This document shows, in pieces, positions 61,701 through 64,000 of a stretch of DNA of 64,000 nucleotides (position 1 is its first letter; the number at the start of each line of letters is the position of its first letter). Under the pieces are notes generated by a model. It saw only the letters and a list, made by a program, of their open reading frames with translations. It ran no database searches and was not told where the DNA came from. Source of the DNA: Ascaris suum (Eukaryota > Nematoda > Chromadorea > Rhabditida > Ascarididae); the NCBI GenBank assembly GCA_013433145.1, contig CM024172.1, forward strand, positions 12,176,053 through 12,240,052, read 5' to 3'. Both the position numbers and the translations under genes were made by a program.

Positions 61701-63991
61701 CCGAAGGAGCGATTCGATTGCGTATTATTTCTCTTCTTTTTTCCGAGGACGAAGACGCTAGTCTGTCATCGATTACTTCGTTTGCTGCCATTAGTAGCGC
61801 CGGAGGCGCGAGAATGTTCTCTAATATTTCGTATGCTGTCTTTGGAAGCGCCGAAGGCGCGAGTCTGTTAAAGTTTTTCGACCTGTTGTCTTTCTGATCG
61901 TCGAAGGCGCGAGTCTCTTATGCACTACTTCGCTTGCCGTCCTTGGGTGATCTTTTGAGAAATGTGGTCTATGGGAGATGCGTTCGAATGGCCTAGCCCA
62001 GCGTGCGTCGTTTTGGGCATCCGTGATTTCTCCTGTGTCATATTTCGATCCTAGGTGGACCGATTTTGATTTTTTTTTTGCCAAAAAGTTGGCGTAGGAT
62101 GTGGAAAACTATGGCTCGTGGACAAATGTAACAAGCGCTAGTACGTGAAGAGGTAAATGTCGAAGATGAAAGTATCACTAGTCCCAGTGAGGTTGTGATC
62201 CAAGAGTTTGCTAGGACCGAACGGAGATTAAATCATCATTTAAGTAAGCCTGACCATGATAATTAAATAAGAGCCAACAAATCACTCTATAATGAGCATT
62301 TATTTCCACATATAGCTGCGAAATCAGCGTAGCAATTGTTATTTATGTAATGAAATGTTCATTGCCTTCTGAGTTCAGTTCGTTTCAACAGCATCCCATC
62401 TGTCACCAAGCTAAATTTCTAGGGTACAAATCCAGACGGCGGAAAATCAAGCCTCATATGGATATATGAAATATTTAATTAACCACAGGTGTTTAATTAG
62501 CTCGAGATGACCAGTCATCCCAAATACAACGTTAAGGTAGTTGATAAAAAAAGAATGAAGCACAACTTATATGGGTGAGCCCATTGTAAGAACTAGTCTA
62601 GTTTAGAACTTTTTCCTAACCTATGCAACTTATCGATCAGGTCGACAAAATATAAAAATCCATGTTATGTCACCTTATTCGAGTTGTTTATGCGTTTGTA
62701 GATGGTAAACTGATTGGTAATTTGATTTTTTTTTTAATATTTCAAGAGCCAACGAACCGGTAGATCGGCGAGTCACCCGAGAACCACGCATAAGGTTTAT
62801 TCCACATTAAATCGATATCTTTATATGCGGTTATAAAGCTGCTCAGATAGGCGAGTCCTTCCACCATGCTTACATCCACCACTCCCCCAATGCCACCTGC
62901 AACAGAACTCCACGTCTGCACCAAAAAAAGGACAACCAGGAACATAAAAATTCGCTTCATCATTCTTCGATAAACTTCATTTAATCTGCAAGACAAGCTG
63001 CTTGGTATGCATATTTTCTTTGGTATTTTTACCTGCATATTTGCAATGGTGATATCTGCAACTCGACAAGAGTTGATTTGCAGAATAAATTTGCTGCAGT
63101 GAATGCAATTACCTGCGCCAAAAATTTTTCATTATCCACCAATAAAAAATTTCGAGAAGTTTTTCCTTATTTTGTTTTCAAAGAAAAACTTTTTTCTTTA
63201 GTATGAAAGAGCATCGTAAGAGCAACATAGTCATCGGTCTTTGCCAAGATTCATGAACTAAAAACAAACTTTAGTCTCCACGAAAATGGTCGACTAACTT
63301 AATCGAAACTACATTCGATACCATAGGCGGAATCTTTGTACTTCCTTTTGCTCTGTTTGTACTTTGAATTCTTTTATACTTTGAATCTTAGAGAAAAAAA
63401 AAACGAGAAAGTTATTTAAATGAAATGATTTCGCGCACATTAACACTTATTACTTTCAGTTAACATTATAACCTTCAGTTATTATTCGATGCATTAACAA
63501 TCGAGTACTACTACGAAGTTTCTGATGTTGGACTAGGCCGGCGTGCTGAATTAGAAAAGCGCATGTCCTCTTAGCCTGTTGAGCAAGCATCTCATTGATA
63601 AAGCGACAGAATTCCGTGAAAAGCATGTCATTGTATTACGAAAGTTCTACCATAGGGTTCAACTATTCACAGAAGGATGTCGTCATTTTTTTATTTTTAT
63701 TTTTTATTTTTTGAGATGATGTTATCATTTCTATGCTTTTTGTGTACCTTTATTCAGCCGGAGTGTGCAAAAAAAAAACTTGGAGAAGTGTTGCTCTTTC
63801 CGGTTTTCTTTTCATCGACACTTAACAGTTTAATTGTTTAAAATCCTTACCATTACGTTCACGTCGAAATAGCGCAGCCGCAACTCCGAAAGCCGCCGAA
63901 AGGCCACCGCCAGCAAAATCGGCGAGTAAATTCGCAGGTGGCCAATATGGCAAACGATGAGGTGAATGACCAGCAATCGTTGGTAGCATTC
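58528..63991 (-). CDS. amacr: Alpha-methylacyl-CoA racemase (CaiB/BaiF family), partial: last five exons
   Basis: A CoA-transferase family III enzyme that interconverts (2R)- and (2S)-methylacyl-CoA, needed for peroxisomal/mitochondrial beta-oxidation of branched-chain fatty acids and sterol side chains. Exons on the minus strand: 63851-63991, 62758-62896, 60282-60358, 59225-59341, 58528-58706; all phases match (1,2,1,1), giving about 216 residues. Family blocks in order: ANLLADFAGGGLSAAFG, VVDVSMVEGLAYLSS, TYRTADDKYMAVGALEPKF, EMESVFRSKTRTEWTQIF, DACVTPVLE and GGPAPKIYT. The Asp of LADF and the Glu of ALEP correspond to catalytic-centre residues known in bacterial and human homologues; the catalytic His block (GHDINY) should be just beyond the right edge. 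The C-terminus ends AKH, not a canonical peroxisomal PTS1. The symbol is the vertebrate one, used for family identity. Confidence 0.92.
58973..59669 (+). CDS. Speculative two-exon small gene opposite the racemase
   Basis: A short open exon MSSEYEDWDAFSLLMEEE (58973-59026) ends at donor GAG/GTGATA. A second exon with coding-like composition starts after ATATGCAG at 59521 and reads VSIQVRYASGSAYTGG, QVNSTINTVCVCVMDPFCTF, ending PQNK and TAA at 59667-59669 with AATAAA overlapping the stop. Both junctions are phase 0. There is no known domain and no signal peptide; the join may be coincidence. Confidence 0.2.
59225..59341 (-). CDS. amacr: Racemase exon before the DACVTPV block
   Basis: Acceptor GCTTTGCAG, donor AAAG/GTGATC. 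It encodes TLNLKSTVNDLLERPEQVTK then EMESVFRSKTRTEWTQIFK. Phase 1 on both sides matches the neighbouring exons. Confidence 0.9.
60282..60358 (-). CDS. amacr: Racemase exon with the YRTADDKYMAVGALEP block
   Basis: A 77 nt exon, acceptor AATTACAG, donor GAAA/GTAAAT. It encodes TYRTADDKYMAVGALEP then KFTKTLFE, one of the most conserved parts of the family; the Glu of ALEP is an active-site position in homologues. Confidence 0.93.
60359..62757 (-). other. Racemase intron carrying the minisatellite
   Basis: 2.4 kb. It contains direct repeats of GAAAATAAAATGGACA near 60940-60980 and the 50-51 bp minisatellite at 61594-61916. The remainder is AT-rich without recognised coding signal. Confidence 0.7.
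61594..61916 (-). repeat. Minisatellite, period 50-51 bp, about seven units, with coding-like frame
   Basis: Unit starts near 61594, 61645, 61696, 61745, 61795, 61845 and 61896 share a core close to GAGCGCCGAAGGCGCGAGTC, which contains a GCGCC-n3-GGCGC palindrome. The first units have period 51, so the minus strand reads as 17-residue repeats (RIAPSALGNKEGEVARK, RLAPSALEMTAGEETYN, RLAPSSLGRIEGEEADN). Later units of 50 bp break that frame. It lies wholly within a racemase intron. Confidence 0.85.
62758..62896 (-). CDS. amacr: Racemase exon with the MVEGLAYLSS block
   Basis: Acceptor CTGTTGCAG, donor CCG/GTTCGT (phase 2). It encodes GIGGVVDVSMVEGLAYLSSF, ITAYKDIDLMWNKPYAWFSG and DSPIY. An upstream in-frame ATG with a signal-peptide-like run is intronic. 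Confidence 0.92.
63851..63991 (-). CDS. amacr: Racemase exon with the ADFAGGG block
   Basis: It opens GMLPTIAGHSPHRLPYWPPA and continues NLLADFAGGGLSAAFGVAAA and LFRRERNG. The donor AATG/GTAAGG is strong. The acceptor TTTTTGAG (63992-63999) is not canonical but sits exactly where the family block GxL begins and precedes an in-frame TGA, so the exon cannot extend much further. Confidence 0.85.
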
Positions 63992-64000
63992 CTCAAAAAT

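Noticed and set aside
61594..61916. CRISPR-like regular repeats
   Set aside because: Adjacent units diverge along their whole length with no unique spacers, in a eukaryotic intron; it is a minisatellite.
62742..63038. A 98-codon minus-strand frame with Met and signal-peptide-like start (MMKRIFMFLVVLFLVQTWSS)
   Set aside because: The real racemase exon starts at 62896 after CTGTTGCAG; the hydrophobic part is the pyrimidine-rich intron read in frame.

Overview
The window is eukaryotic, AT-rich DNA with spliced genes and long introns. Cuticle-collagen architecture (a short signal-anchor domain, interrupted Gly-X-Y blocks and small Cys clusters), TTTTCAG/TTTGCAG-type acceptors and a GC-AG intron point to a nematode. 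Large introns and low gene density resemble a strongylid (hookworm-like) genome; that placement is inference. No bacterial genes, tRNA, rRNA, CRISPR array or intact transposon was recognised.

Four genes were assembled exon by exon, checking that the codon phase matches across every intron. (1) 46-8481, minus: a proton/myo-inositol cotransporter (HMIT/SLC2A13-like) of the major facilitator superfamily. Seven exons cover TM1 to just past TM7; the 3' half runs off the left edge and the start-codon exon was not found. (2) 17524-27022, minus: a complete five-exon cuticle collagen of 332 codons with an unusual 81-residue basic C-terminal tail. (3) 51330-54474, plus: a two-exon Ly6/uPAR-like (three-finger) small surface protein of 153 residues. 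(4) 58528-63991, minus: the 3' five exons of an alpha-methylacyl-CoA racemase (CaiB/BaiF CoA-transferase family III); its N-terminus lies beyond the right edge.

The rest is intron or intergenic. 9-17.5 kb holds no exon I could prove, apart from a GC-richer island at 12.0-13.4 kb. 27-51 kb is a roughly 24 kb AT-rich stretch with simple repeats and a polypurine tract but no recognisable gene. Two long (TA)n microsatellites bracket the Ly6-like gene. A 50-51 bp minisatellite with a GC-rich palindromic core, open in reading frame on both strands, sits inside a racemase intron.

The genes are functionally unrelated (sugar/inositol import, exoskeleton, surface signalling, branched-chain/bile-acid-type acyl-CoA metabolism) and show no operon spacing. 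I found no convincing undescribed multi-gene system. The most unusual points are the collagen tail with its repeated (S/T)KHRxF motif, the collagen's very short N-terminal linker, the coding-like minisatellite, and a small opposite-strand gene candidate inside the racemase locus.
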